Below, piece after piece: positions 24,760 through 35,100 of a DNA stretch of 64,000 nucleotides (the stretch's first letter is position 1; each line of letters starts with the position of its first letter). The position numbers and the translations under genes are program-made. The stretch covers positions 31,143 through 95,142 of the forward strand of contig CALWCE010000008.1 in NCBI GenBank assembly GCA_944376295.1, given 5' to 3'. The stretch comes from an uncultured Clostridia bacterium (GTDB lineage Bacteria; Bacillota; Clostridia; Christensenellales; Borkfalkiaceae). Below the pieces are notes generated by a model. It had not been told where the DNA came from. It saw only the letters and a program-made list of their open reading frames with translations, and made no database searches.

Positions 24760-25776
24760 ATGAAGGCGATTTGGAAAAGTTTTTTGGCGTGCGTAATGGG
24801 TATCGTAGTCGCATCGGGTTGCGCGGCAACAGTCAGAGCATCGATCACCGCGAATGCTGCAGAACAAGATGATACCGTAGCTTCGGTCATAGGGACATAT
24901 TGGGAGATTCCTGATTTCTGCCCGGAATGCGGGGTAGAGAACAGTCAATCAAATTTGACTTGGACGTATTTTGAGGACAAAGATGGCTGCACTTATACTT
25001 ACCGCCATGCGGTCCGCAGCGGGAACTATTGTACCGGTAAAGTGACGATCCATAACGGGAAAGAGTTTTACGTTGAAGCAACGTGTACCGAAAACGGAGC
25101 GCAGGGAGTATATTGTGCTGACTGCGGAGCCGTTGGCGAAGTGACAGAAATTCCTGCGATCGGACACAACTGGAGTGATTTGATCGACACGCGGTCGAGT
25201 TGCGCTGAAGCCGGACAGAGATCTCGCATTTGCCTGACGTGCGGAGCTGCAGAAATCGAGAATGTGAAGGCAGGGACGCATACATTCGGAGAGACGGTCA
25301 CTATAACAGCGGCAACGTGTACGGAAGATGGTGAAGGAGAAACATTTTGCATCTACTGCGGTCAAAAAGAAACTTTTACGATCGAAGCGGTAGGGCATCA
25401 TGAAATCTCAATTCCCGGAGTGGAACCGACTTGTACTGAGACCGGTTTGACAGAAGGCGTTCGTTGCGCAATTTGTGGTATCGATCTCGTTGAGCAAGAA
25501 ATAGTGCCAGCACTTGGGCATGACTATAACATGGCTTTCCACGTCTATCCTGACGAAACGATGCCCGGTGAAGAGATCTATCAATGCGCGCATTGCGGAG
25601 ACGTATATGGAAGGGCGATCGCCCCCGAAGTGCAGGAAGAAAACAATGAACTTTGGATCCCGATCGTCATGATCGCTGAAGGCGCCGTTATCTTATTTGG
25701 TGTTGTAACGGGCATTGTGCTTGTGTGTGTCAAAAAGAGGGGGGCAAACAAATGCAATGGTGGGGAATCATCCTGA
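24760..25776 (+). CDS. Cys-rich repeat surface protein 1
   Basis: Seen: ATG 24760 behind GGGAG; 338 residues with a signal peptide (about 1-30), then repeats of about 45 residues pairing a CxxCG knuckle with IPAIGH- or ALGH-type turns and ATCTE-type starts (for example TCTENGAQGVYCADCGA), a C-terminal membrane segment (IVMIAEGAVILFGVVTG) and a short basic tail. The architecture matches three other proteins in this ICE (48919, 59644, 61514), so it is likely displayed outside the cell during mating. Binding partner unknown. A Cys at about residue 21 lies in a poor lipobox. Confidence 0.8.
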   Translation: MKAIWKSFLACVMGIVVASGCAATVRASITANAAEQDDTVASVIGTYWEIPDFCPECGVENSQSNLTWTYFEDKDGCTYTYRHAVRSGNYCTGKVTIHNGKEFYVEATCTENGAQGVYCADCGAVGEVTEIPAIGHNWSDLIDTRSSCAEAGQRSRICLTCGAAEIENVKAGTHTFGETVTITAATCTEDGEGETFCIYCGQKETFTIEAVGHHEISIPGVEPTCTETGLTEGVRCAICGIDLVEQEIVPALGHDYNMAFHVYPDETMPGEEIYQCAHCGDVYGRAIAPEVQEENNELWIPIVMIAEGAVILFGVVTGIVLVCVKKRGANKCNGGESS

Positions 25777-25937
25777 TCGTCTTTGGGGTGTTGATGTTTA
25801 TTACAATAGCCTTATGCGTCTATTGCGCGCTCGTCCTCGCCTCGCGCGAGGATGAGCAAATGGAAAAGTACTATCGCCATATTTCGGATGCCGGAAAAGC
25901 GAAAGAGGACGACGGTAATAACGGATCGGGCGCATAA
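25752..25937 (+). CDS. Small single-span membrane protein
   Basis: A 61-residue protein whose ATG at 25752 lies within the end of the preceding gene, with a GAGGGGGG ribosome site. Seen: MQWWGIILIVFGVLMFIT and a following hydrophobic stretch to about residue 29, then a hydrophilic tail rich in D, E and K. Overlap suggests coupled translation with surface protein 1. Function unknown. Confidence 0.7.
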   Translation: MQWWGIILIVFGVLMFITIALCVYCALVLASREDEQMEKYYRHISDAGKAKEDDGNNGSGA

Positions 25938-26008
25938 CGAATTACAGCAGTATCTTATACTCAAAAGTGATTACGTTGTAATTTGAACAGTTCAGAAGGA
26001 AAGAGACA

Positions 26009-26398
26009 ATGAGAGATATTATATTTCGAGGAAAACGGATAGACAACGGCGAGTGGATCGAAGGAAGCCTTGTTGTAGCTGCTGATCGTTATTATATCTA
26101 CGTGTTGATTGGAAACGAACTCGCTGAGTTTGAAGTTGACCCGAAAACTGTTGGGGAATACACCGGATTAAAAGACAAAAACGGTATAAAAATTTTCGAG
26201 GGCGACGTTGTCAGATCTATTCGATGTGCCGTTGTAAAATGGCATTGGGTCCTCGGCGGTTTTGTTCTTTATCGTCCCCCCGAAAACTTGTTCAGCAGCA
26301 ATCTTCATTGGATGTTGTTTGATGTGGGACTTGCGCCTTACGAAGTCGTAGGAAACGAGTTCGACAGCCCTGAACTACTCGATAAAATCACGAAATAA
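26009..26398 (+). CDS. YopX family protein
   Basis: A 129-residue YopX-type protein, a family common in phages and ICEs of Firmicutes. Seen: MRDIIFRGKRIDNGEWIEGS at the start, TVGEYTGLKDKNGIKIFEGD in the middle and YEVVGNEFDSPELL at the end, all standard for the family. The biochemical role is not established. The gene stands between the early operon and the partition genes, with a 70-bp gap on either side. Confidence 0.88.
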   Translation: MRDIIFRGKRIDNGEWIEGSLVVAADRYYIYVLIGNELAEFEVDPKTVGEYTGLKDKNGIKIFEGDVVRSIRCAVVKWHWVLGGFVLYRPPENLFSSNLHWMLFDVGLAPYEVVGNEFDSPELLDKITK

Positions 26399-26432
26399 TC
26401 AAGGGTATAGCAAAAGGGCCATAGAATCAAAA

Positions 26433-26454
26433 CGTCCGTACAAATGTACGGACA
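26433..26454. repeat. GTACGGACA inverted pair before parA
   Basis: CGTCCGTAC (26433-26441) and GTACGGACA (26446-26454) form an inverted pair 22 bp before the parA start. This is where a partition complex would bind to autoregulate, and also where a leader hairpin could form. Confidence 0.78.
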
Positions 26455-26475
26455 AAAGAAAAAGGGAGTGACAAA

Positions 26476-27252
26476 ATGAAAATCATATCGTTGGTAAATC
26501 AGAAGGGCGGCGTAGCCAAGACGACGACCGCAATGGCATTGGCAGACGGGTTCGCCCGCCGCGGGAAGAAAGTACTGCTCGTTGACTTTGACCCTCAGGG
26601 GCATCTTACGACGTCGTACGGGCTTGAAGATGAAAATCCCGACTACCCCGAAGCGCTGCGGCTGCTCGGCCTCGATAAGGGCATCGAAGTGAAAGAAACC
26701 GTGCTTTCGCACAATCTCTCCATCATCACATCTGACATCGGCCTCGAAGAGGCGAATACGCGCCTTGCGCCGAAGTATGGAAGAGAACGCTTTCTCGACC
26801 GGGCGCTCAGGAAGTACCGTGACCTTTATGATTACATCATCATAGACAGCAACCCGTCGCTGTCCATCACGACGATCAACGTCATCGTGGCAAGCGACTA
26901 CATCCTGATCCCGTTCAAGCCGGAGTTCAACTCGTTCAAGGGCATTGACCTGCTGCTCGACAGCGTGACAGAGATCCAACGGGACAAGCCGGAGATCGGC
27001 GTGCTCGGTTATGTGGTGACGATGGCGGATCCTCGTCGCAGGAGCACGCGAGAGGCCGTTGAATACGTCCGCAGCATCGCCGAAGAGCGCGGCGGAAGAG
27101 TGTTCCACTCGGAGATCCGCGTCGGCGTTGCGGCAGCCGATGCGCCCTCTTACGGCAAGAGCATTTTGGAATACGCACCCAACTCGGGCGTCGCAGCAGA
27201 CTATGAACATCTCTGCGATGAGATCTTAAAGACTTTGGAAATGGAGGCATAA
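26476..27252 (+). CDS. parA: ParA-type partition ATPase
   Basis: Deviant Walker A ATPase that positions plasmids and excised ICEs. Seen: QKGGVAKTTTAMAL (K10, K15), VDFDPQGHL, IIIDSNPSLS and a conserved end. There is no N-terminal HTH, so it is the small ParA type (258 residues), which usually relies on a separate DNA-binding partner for autoregulation. That partner is the ribbon-helix-helix gene one base downstream. The chromosome-like gene could also serve exclusion of other copies, but partition is the simplest reading. Confidence 0.92.
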   Translation: MKIISLVNQKGGVAKTTTAMALADGFARRGKKVLLVDFDPQGHLTTSYGLEDENPDYPEALRLLGLDKGIEVKETVLSHNLSIITSDIGLEEANTRLAPKYGRERFLDRALRKYRDLYDYIIIDSNPSLSITTINVIVASDYILIPFKPEFNSFKGIDLLLDSVTEIQRDKPEIGVLGYVVTMADPRRRSTREAVEYVRSIAEERGGRVFHSEIRVGVAAADAPSYGKSILEYAPNSGVAADYEHLCDEILKTLEMEA

Positions 27253-27253
27253 G

Positions 27254-27490
27254 ATGGCACTCGGAAATTTCAGAGCGAGAGCAAACAGCACGCAGAGAAC
27301 GACGCGGGCATTGATCACGTCGAGCGTCATCCCTGTGGAGTCCACAAAAAAGACTATGAAAGTAGACCTCCGTGTCAATGAGGATCTGTGGCGGACATTC
27401 GTTGAAGATTGTCAACGAAAAGGCGTCTCGGCGTCATCCGAGCTGCGCCGCTTTATGGAAGAGCAAGTCCGCGAAACTGAAGAACCTTGA
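27254..27490 (+). CDS. Ribbon-helix-helix partner of ParA (ParB-analogue candidate)
   Basis: A 78-residue protein. The N-terminal 35 residues are basic and flexible (RARANSTQRTTRALI); residues 37-75 read KKTMKVDLRVNEDLWRTFVE and GVSASSELRRFMEEQV, the strand-helix-helix pattern of Arc/CopG/ParG proteins. Small ParAs pair with such proteins, which bind short repeats as centromere and operator. Inferred: it recognises the dispersed TGTACGGACA motif, because a motif palindrome flanks parA on the left and a 30-bp one follows this gene on the right. Confidence 0.75.
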   Translation: MALGNFRARANSTQRTTRALITSSVIPVESTKKTMKVDLRVNEDLWRTFVEDCQRKGVSASSELRRFMEEQVRETEEP

Positions 27491-27498
27491 TACACACG

Positions 27499-27534
27499 TT
27501 CGTGTCCGTACAATTGTACGGACACGAATTTTAA
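27499..27534 (+). terminator. 30-bp perfect palindrome/terminator after parA operon
   Basis: TTCGTGTCCGTACAA (27499-27513) is followed directly by its exact complement TTGTACGGACACGAA (27514-27528) and then TTTTAAT. It carries two motif copies in inverted orientation and probably ends the parA transcript. Confidence 0.82.
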
Positions 27535-27558
27535 TATACGGCAAAAAAGGGGGCGAGG

Positions 27559-27822
27559 ATGGACTACTTACAGCTTGATTTGTTCGGGGGTGAGGTCCCC
27601 GTGGAAGAGATGGTGCAGCACGGAAAGAAATATCAGACGATGCAGGACGTCAATGGCACGCTTGAGGGGAAGAGCTGCTTTCATTGCGCGCATTGTGTCG
27701 AATATCCGTCCAAGTCTGGAAAACGAATCAGACACAAGTGCGATATTTGGACGTGTTCGCCGGATGCGACGGTGCGTAAGAAAACACCGGCTTGCGGGAA
27801 ATACGCCGCACGCTTTGACTAA
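27559..27822 (+). CDS. Small Cys-rich protein, probably zinc-binding
   Basis: An 87-residue protein from ATG 27559 behind GGGGGCGAGG. Seen: YLQLDLFGGEVPVEEM at the N-terminus, then CFHCAHC, CDIWTCSP and ACGKY, giving at least six Cys in a compact arrangement. Such proteins are frequent in Clostridial conjugative elements between partition and replication genes. No enzymatic motif is visible. It ends just before the iteron region. Confidence 0.72.
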   Translation: MDYLQLDLFGGEVPVEEMVQHGKKYQTMQDVNGTLEGKSCFHCAHCVEYPSKSGKRIRHKCDIWTCSPDATVRKKTPACGKYAARFD

Positions 27823-27856
27823 CTTCATACGATACCCCGCTCTTTAAGAGAACCAG

Positions 27857-28218
27857 GGGGTGGTCAAAATGACCATCCCCCCCCCTGGAGGGGGCGGACA
27901 AAATGACCGCCCCATATATTGAAATTTATACGATAAAGACGAGGCTGTACGGACATTTGTACGGACATTAAGGAGAAAAGATGAACAGAAACGATAATTA
28001 TCATACAGGTTTTGGATAAATATTTAACAATATTAAGCACAATATCACCGATCCTATCGCAGATGCGTCTCTCACCCATCTTTTGAGAGCCCGTCAAGGC
28101 AGCAGGAGGGGTGGACAAAATGACCACCCCCCCTTCTGGAGGGGACGGACAAAATGACCGCCCCATATATTGAAAAATATGCGATAGATGCCAAGATGTA
28201 CGGACACTTGTACGGACA
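27857..28218. other. Probable replication origin: iterons plus motif pairs, duplicated
   Basis: Gene-free stretch before rep. It holds two similar blocks. Each has two 13-bp iterons of form GGNCAAAATGACC inside G/C-rich inverted arms (27862-27874 and 27896-27908; 28113-28125 and 28147-28159), then the shared CCCCATATATTGAAA, then two direct GTACGGACA copies 12 bp apart (27947, 27959; 28198, 28210). The first block is followed by a truncated rep start, the second by the full gene. Three more exact-type iterons lie inside rep. Confidence 0.75.
27981..28019 (+). pseudogene. Truncated duplicate of the rep start
   Basis: ATG 27981 behind AAGGAG opens a 12-codon frame, MNRNDNYHTGFG, ending in TAA. 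The real Rep begins MIKNENYYTIFG. Both follow the same iteron and motif block, so this is the left-over start of a duplicated rep gene, or a leader peptide derived from it. Confidence 0.72.
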
Positions 28219-28256
28219 GCTTGTAGTAATTTGAACAAACAAAGGGGACATGGAAA

Positions 28257-29159
28257 ATGATAAAGAACGAGAACTATTATACTATCTTCGGCTGGATGCT
28301 GAAGGAACTTAATCTAAACGGCATCGATCTTGTCGTTTACGCGATCATCTATTCCTTTTCGCAAGACGGGGAAAGCGAATTTAAGGGCAGTCTTGCTTAC
28401 ATAGCAGAATTCACGGGGGCATCTGAGAGGACAATACGTCGAAGCCTTCGTCATCTTGAGGATATGGGCTATATCGAGATGAGTGAGCGCAATCAGAGCG
28501 CGGGGATCGCAAATAGTTATCGTTCCATCGTTGACCTTAACCGCCTATCGGAGATCGGCAAACAAAATGACCGTCCTCTCCCCGAGGAACAAAGGGGGGC
28601 GGACAAAATGACCGCCCCGGGCGGACAAAATGTCCGGGGGGACGGACAAAATGACCGCCCTATTATAAATATAAATAGAAATACAAGTTATAGAGAAAGA
28701 AAGAAAGAAAGTATAAAAAAAGAAGCATCATCCAAGTTCGAGAAAATGAGCGATGAGGAGCTTTTAGATTGGGGGCAGAATCCAATCGATCTTTTCGATC
28801 CTCAGCAAGAAGCTGAGTTTTATGCTTGGAACGATGAGTGCCAAAGGCGGAAAGCTGACGCAAAGCAATGGGACGGGAAGATCATCAAAACGCAGACAAA
28901 TTTTGAACGGCTTGAAAGCCACGAAGAAGTTATGGAACGTATGGGCGTTGACCCGCTGCTCAAAGATGCGTTTCGAGAGCTGCTGCGAAACAGCTATGCA
29001 AACGGACATTTGGTCGTAAACGCACAGCTTGAGGATATGATCATCCGCTTGGATGAGCGGTTTGATAGAGACGAAGAAAGCAAGATCAAAACGGTAAAAA
29101 AGGCAGCGGCCGGCGGTTGGTACGATATCAACGAATGGTTGACGCCGTTGAAGGTATAA
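28257..29159 (+). CDS. Winged-helix replication initiator-like protein
   Basis: Seen: 300 residues. N-terminal winged helix: DLVVYAIIYSFSQDG, then SLAYIAEFTGASERTIRRSL and HLEDMGYIEM. A linker at about residues 98-145 is rich in GQND, DKMT and GQNV because it is encoded by the iteron-like repeats at 28560-28656. The C-terminal part (about 150-300) is helical and charged. Known: many phage and plasmid initiators carry their own binding sites inside the gene in such a linker. Inferred: it initiates replication of the excised circle at these iterons. ATG 28257 has a distant AAAGGGG site. Confidence 0.75.
   Translation: MIKNENYYTIFGWMLKELNLNGIDLVVYAIIYSFSQDGESEFKGSLAYIAEFTGASERTIRRSLRHLEDMGYIEMSERNQSAGIANSYRSIVDLNRLSEIGKQNDRPLPEEQRGADKMTAPGGQNVRGDGQNDRPIININRNTSYRERKKESIKKEASSKFEKMSDEELLDWGQNPIDLFDPQQEAEFYAWNDECQRRKADAKQWDGKIIKTQTNFERLESHEEVMERMGVDPLLKDAFRELLRNSYANGHLVVNAQLEDMIIRLDERFDRDEESKIKTVKKAAAGGWYDINEWLTPLKV
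28560..28656 (+). repeat. Iterons inside the rep gene
   Basis: GGACAAAATGACC at 28601-28613, GGACAAAATGTCC at 28623-28635, GGACAAAATGACC at 28644-28656, and a degenerate AAACAAAATGACC at 28560-28572. They match the upstream iterons and run in the same orientation. Confidence 0.82.
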
Positions 29160-29170
29160 CGAGGAACATT

Positions 29171-32100
29171 ATGGATTGGAAGAACTTTGAAGTTAAATTC
29201 CCCGAAGCACCCGACGTGGGAGAAACAGTACGCTACCGCCGCTATCAGGCGATCGCAAAAGAGTACCCGAACGCATTTATCATCGACCGAATGGGCGATT
29301 TTTACGAGATTCTCGGCGATTGCGCCGTGGAGGCTGCGAATGCGATCGGTCTCACACTTACCTCTCGCAGCATGGGGACGGAAGGGCGCGTGCCTATGGT
29401 AGGCTTCCCTTATCACGTCGCGCCGCAGTACATAGACAAGCTCGTGCAGTTTCGCGCCGTCGTGCTCGCTCCGGACGGAGAAGAAAAACAGTTCTTCCCT
29501 GCCGCAAATAGAGCGGCGCAGGAACGCTCGGCGGACGTTATATCCATTTCCGATGCGGCTTCAGAACCTAATCCGTTTGACGATCCCGTCTCGTTTTCGC
29601 CCGAAGAGACCGAAAATCAAGGGCAATCCACAGAAAAGCATGAGCCCGGCATTCAGGAGAGACGTCGTAGAAAAAAGCCGCAGCTCTCCCTGTTTGACCT
29701 TGCCGAAGCCGAAGAGAAGTCGGAGAAAGAGCAACTCATCGAGCGCGTTCTGCAAAGAGGAACGGCATTTGAGGATGGGAAGTTCCGCATTTACGACGAG
29801 TACCGTAAAAACCCTACGTCAAAAGCCTTCGCAGACTATTTGAAAAGCGAATATGGCTCGGGCGGTCAGAGCATTGACGATACGTTTTTCATTACCGAAT
29901 CGCGCGGCATTAAGATCTTAGTCCCCGGCGTATTTGGGAGAGACGATAAGATCTTCCTTTCGTGGAAAGAAGTTGCAAATCGGATCGGAGATCTCATCGA
30001 TGAGGAGAAGTATCTCGGCGAAGAAGAGATAAAGGAGTACCGCGAGAAGCAAGAGGCGAAACGGAAAGCAGAGGAAGAAAAGTCGAAGCGGCTTTCGTCT
30101 CTTATCGGGCGCGTCATCAACGGCGCGATCGAGGTTAGAAAGCAGCGTATCATGGCGGCATATTCCGGTGACAAAAATTCGGCCGACTTTGCGGCAGTCG
30201 TCTGCGATGAGTACGGTTACAGCATCGAGACCGGAGACGGCTATTTCGCGCAGTATATCACCTCGCAAGGGGTACGTCTGCACGAGCTTGATGAGAACGG
30301 CAGGATCGTGTTTGAGGCAAATCTGACTTGGAATGCCTTTGCAAGCCTGATCGGAGATATGATCGACCGCGGTGCGTATGAGCTGCAAAGCCACGAAACA
30401 AAAGAGCAGCAGAACGTGAACGACCATGCTGAGATCATTGACAGAATGGTGCAGCTCGGCACGCGAAACACGGAAAGCGGAAAGTACGCATACTACTACG
30501 GTACATTTGGGAAGGACGAGGAGTATGTCCGCGCACATTGCAATGAGATCAAAGAGGCCATGCTTGCGCGGGGGGAAATCAAAGCGGTCGAAAGCGACGA
30601 ATGGTATATCCATGCAGAGTTTTACGAGGAATTCTGCGAAAAGCTGAACGGCGTGGAACAGCAAGTAAAACGCATCGTTGAGAGCATCGTCTCCGAGGGA
30701 ACTCAGGCAACGTTGGATACCGTTTGGCTCGTGGAATATGCCGATCTCGGCGAGGATGAGGCGTTTGTTCGGGAACACATAGACCTTGTGCGGGAAGAGC
30801 TCCTAAGCCGCGAAGAAGTCGCGGACGTAGAGATCGACGAGCGCGGGATCGATACGACGTTTTTCTATGCTTTTTGCCCGAACTATGAGCTTCAGGAGGG
30901 CGATGAGGGGTACGAGGAGCAAGTAGAACAGCAGGACGGGGAAAACCTTTCGACCACTGCGACTGAGGAAGAGGCGAGCGGGAACGGACCAAAGGCAAGG
31001 TACCGCAATAACATCGCCGCCATCCGGCTCGTGAACTTCTTGGACTCTCACAATATGACGGCGACCGAGGAACAAAGGGCAACGCTCTCCCGTTATGTCG
31101 GATGGGGCGGGCTGCCTCAGGCGTTTGATGCGCACAACGCCGCATGGGCAAAGGAGTACGAAGAACTCAAGGGACTTTTGTCTGCCGAGGACTACGAACA
31201 GGCAAAGGCGAGCACGCTTTCCGCCTTCTATACGCCGCAGGAAGTCATTGCGGGAATGTATGACATTTTGCAGCGTTTCGGCGTGCATGGCGGGAACCGT
31301 ATTTTGGAACCCGCAATGGGAACGGGGAATTTCTTTGCCTATATGCCCGCCTCGATCGCAGAAGGCGCACAGCGGTATGGCGTAGAGCTTGACCGCGTGA
31401 CGGGCAGGATCGCCGCGAAGTTATATCCCAATATCAATGTGCAGATCAAGGGCTTCGAGGATACGTCTTTCCCCGACGGGATGTTTGACGTCGTGGTGGG
31501 CAACGTGCCGTTCGGCGGCTTTGGCGTATTTGACAGCGCCTATAACCGCTATAACTTCCGCATCCACGATTATTTCCTCGCCAAATCCATTGATAAGGTG
31601 CGGGCGGGCGGGATCGTCGCCGTCATCACCTCGAAGGGCACGATGGACAAGCAGAACGAAAGCGCCCGGCGATACGTCGCGGAGCGGGCGGAACTTCTCG
31701 GCGCAATCAGGCTGCCCAACAACGCCTTCAAGTCAACAGCCGGAACGGAAGCCGTTGCAGATATTCTCTTCTTCCGCAAGCGGGAAGAAAAGTTGCAAGA
31801 TCTTTCGGGCGAACGCTGGATCGGCCTTGCCGAAAATGCAGACGGGATGCGGCTCAACGCCTACTTTGTGGAGCATCCCGAGATGGTCCTCGGAACGCTC
31901 GCATTTGAGACCGGCCTCTACGGCGGGATGGACATCACCGTCAAGCCCGACGGGCGGGAGCTCGGCGCTGCGATCGCAGAGGCGGCGCAGAATTTGCCGC
32001 GAGAGATCTTCACGGCTCGCGAACGGACGGAAGAGCCGTCTGAAGCAGAAAACATCGAAACAGATTACAACATCAAGGAAGGGTGCTTTACCGTCATCCG

Positions 32101-35100
32101 CGGCAAGGTCTATCAGCGCATCGGCGACGCGATGGAAGAAAGAACGCCCTCGAAGCCGAAAGACGCGGTCGAACGAATTACCGCCATGATCGCCTTGAAG
32201 GATGAACTCCATCATATCCTCGATCTGCAAGCGCAAGGCTGTTCTGACGAGGTGCTTGCCGCCATGCAGGTAAGCCTGAATGCCCGCTATGACGCCTTTG
32301 TCAAAGCATACGGTGCGCTCAACACGCAGACCAACGTGCGGCTGTTCCGCGACGATGCCGAGAGCGCCTTCCTTTTCGCTTCGGAAAACGTGGAAGGGGA
32401 GAGCTATACGAAGGCCGATATTTTCTCGAAGCGCACGGTGCGTCCGTACATTGTCCCGACAGAGACCAAAGACTGCTACGAGGCAATGCAGATCTCGAAG
32501 AACGAGCGCGGCAGAGTGGACATTGCTTACATCGAAGAGCTTACAGGCAAGGACTATGATACCGTTCTATCCGAGCTGGAAAGCGCCGTTTTCCGCGATC
32601 CCGCAAAAATAGCGGAAGGGGACAAATACTCCGGATTCGTGACCGCGAGCGAATATCTTGCAGGCGACGTCGTCACGAAACTTGCAGCAGCAAGCGAAAA
32701 AGCCTTAGAAGACCCGAGTTTCAAGCGTAATGTTGAAGCGTTGCAAGCGGTGCAGCCCGAGCGCATCAGCGCAAGCGACATTGCAGTGCGGCTCGGCGCG
32801 CCGTGGATCGATAAAAAGTATTACGAACAATTCTTCTGCGAGCTCGTCGAAGTCCCGTTCTATCTCCGCGACGGGGTGGAGATCTTCTACAACGCATTTG
32901 ACAGCTCATGGCGTTTGGATCAGTGGGGGAGCGTAAAGGGCAAAACGAACTATCGGCAGAAGAATGTATATGGAACGGAACGCGCACCCGCTGCCCGCCT
33001 GTTTGAGGATGCTCTCAATCTGCGGGCAACAACGATCTACGATACCATCAAAGAGGACGGACATGAGAGGCGTGTCCTCAATCAGGCAGAGACGCTTGCC
33101 GCCCGTGATAAGCAGAATCAGATCAAAGAAGCGTTTGCAGATTGGATCTTCGCGGATCCCGAACGCCGCGAGGACTTGGAGACAACGTACAATCTCCGTT
33201 TCAACCGGCTGCGCTTACCGAGCTACGACGGAAGCTATTTGCGTTTTCCCGGGAAAAACCCCGAGATCGAACTTCGGCCGCATCAAAGAAGCGCTGTGGA
33301 ACGCATTGTGTCAAGCGACGGCAGCGTGCTGCTTCATCACGTCGTCGGCAGCGGCAAAACCTTTACGGCCATCTCCGCCATCATGAAAATGCGGCAGCTC
33401 GGTATCTGTCAGAAAGCAATGGTCGCGGTGCCGAATCATCTCGTCGAGCAATGGGCGGGGGATTGGCGCAGACTGTATCCTGCTGCGAAGATCCTTGTTG
33501 CCACAAAAGAAGATTTAGCGAAAGACAACCGCAAGCGGTTTGTCTCGAAGGTCGCGCTCGGCGATTGGGACGGCATCCTGATCGCGCAGTCGTCCTTTGC
33601 TAAGATCCCCATATCCCCCGAACGGCAGATCCGCAAGATGCGGGAAGAGATAGGGAACATCGAAGCCTGTATCGAGCAGACATGGGAAGAGAAAGGGCAG
33701 CCCGACGGAGCCGTCAAAAACCTCCAACGCATCAAGAAGAACAAGGAAAAGCAGCTCAAAGAGCTGATGAGCGCGGAGAAGAAAGACAACGTGCTTCTCT
33801 TCGAAGAGCTCGGCATTGACTATCTTTTAGTGGACGAGGCGCACTATTACAAAAATCTCTTTTTGTTCACAAAAATGAACAACGTCTCGGGAATTTCCTC
33901 GGCTGCAAGCCAGCGGGCAACGGACCTGAAGCTAAAGTGCGAATATCTGCAAGAGCTTCATGGCAGCGATCGCGGCGTTGTGTTCCTGACCGGTACGCCT
34001 GTATCCAACAGCATGACCGAAATGTACACGATGCAGACGTACTTGCAGCCGACCACTCTCAAAGAGCTCGGGATGCCGTTCTTTGACAACTGGGCGGCAA
34101 ACTTCGGCGAAACGGTCACGTCAATGGAACTTGCACCGAGCGGGCAGGGGTACCGCGCAAAGACGCGCTTTGCAAAGTTTACGAACCTGCCTGAGCTCAT
34201 GACGCTTTACCGCTCCTTTGCCGACGTTCAGACCGCCGACATGGTCAAATTGGACGTTCCCACCGCCGAGCATATCGTCGTTAATCTTACTCCGTCCGAA
34301 ACGGTCATCGCCTTTGCCGAGGAGATCGCAGCTCGTGCCGAGCGCATCAATAGCGGCGGCGTCGATCCGCACATCGATAATATGCTGCGCATTACCTCGG
34401 ACGGCAAAAAGCTCGCTCTCGATCCCCGCCTCTATGCGGAAAACGGGCAGGACGAAGCGGGGAACAAGCTCAATGAATGCGCAAAGCGTGTCTTTGAGAT
34501 ATGGGCGGATACCACCGACATTCAAGGCACGCAGATCATCTTCTGCGACCTCTCGACGCCCAAAAAGAAGTACGAGGACTATGCGCCGGGAACGGATTTT
34601 GATGTCTACAACGAGCTGAAATACAAACTTGTGCAGCGCGGGATCCCGAAAGATGAGATCGCTTACATCCACGATCCGAAGAATGAAAAAGAAAAGCAAG
34701 CCCTCTTTGACGAGCTGAACGAGGGGACGGTTCGCGTCATCATCGGCAGCACGGAAAAATGCGGCGCAGGAGCAAACCTGCAAAAGAAGCTCGTGGCGCT
34801 TCATCACCTTGACACGCCGTACCGCCCCGCAGACATGGAACAGCGGGAGGGCCGCATCGTCCGTCAGGGCAACGAGAATGAGGACGTGAAGATCTTCACC
34901 TATGTGACGCAGCGCACGTTTGATAGCTATTCTTATCAGATCCTCGAAAATAAGCAGCGCTTTATATCTCAGATCACGCGCGGCGATCTGTATGTTCGGG
35001 AGGCGGAAGACATCGATGAGACGACGCTCTCCTACGCCGAGATCAAGGCAATTACCGCCGCTAATCCCAAGATCAAACGCAAGATGGAAGTGGATGCGGA

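Noticed and set aside
32442-32449. GTCCGTAC inside the giant gene as another motif site
   Set aside because: Isolated 8-mer without partner or phasing; a similar single 8-mer occurs in the chromosome at 6847-6854.
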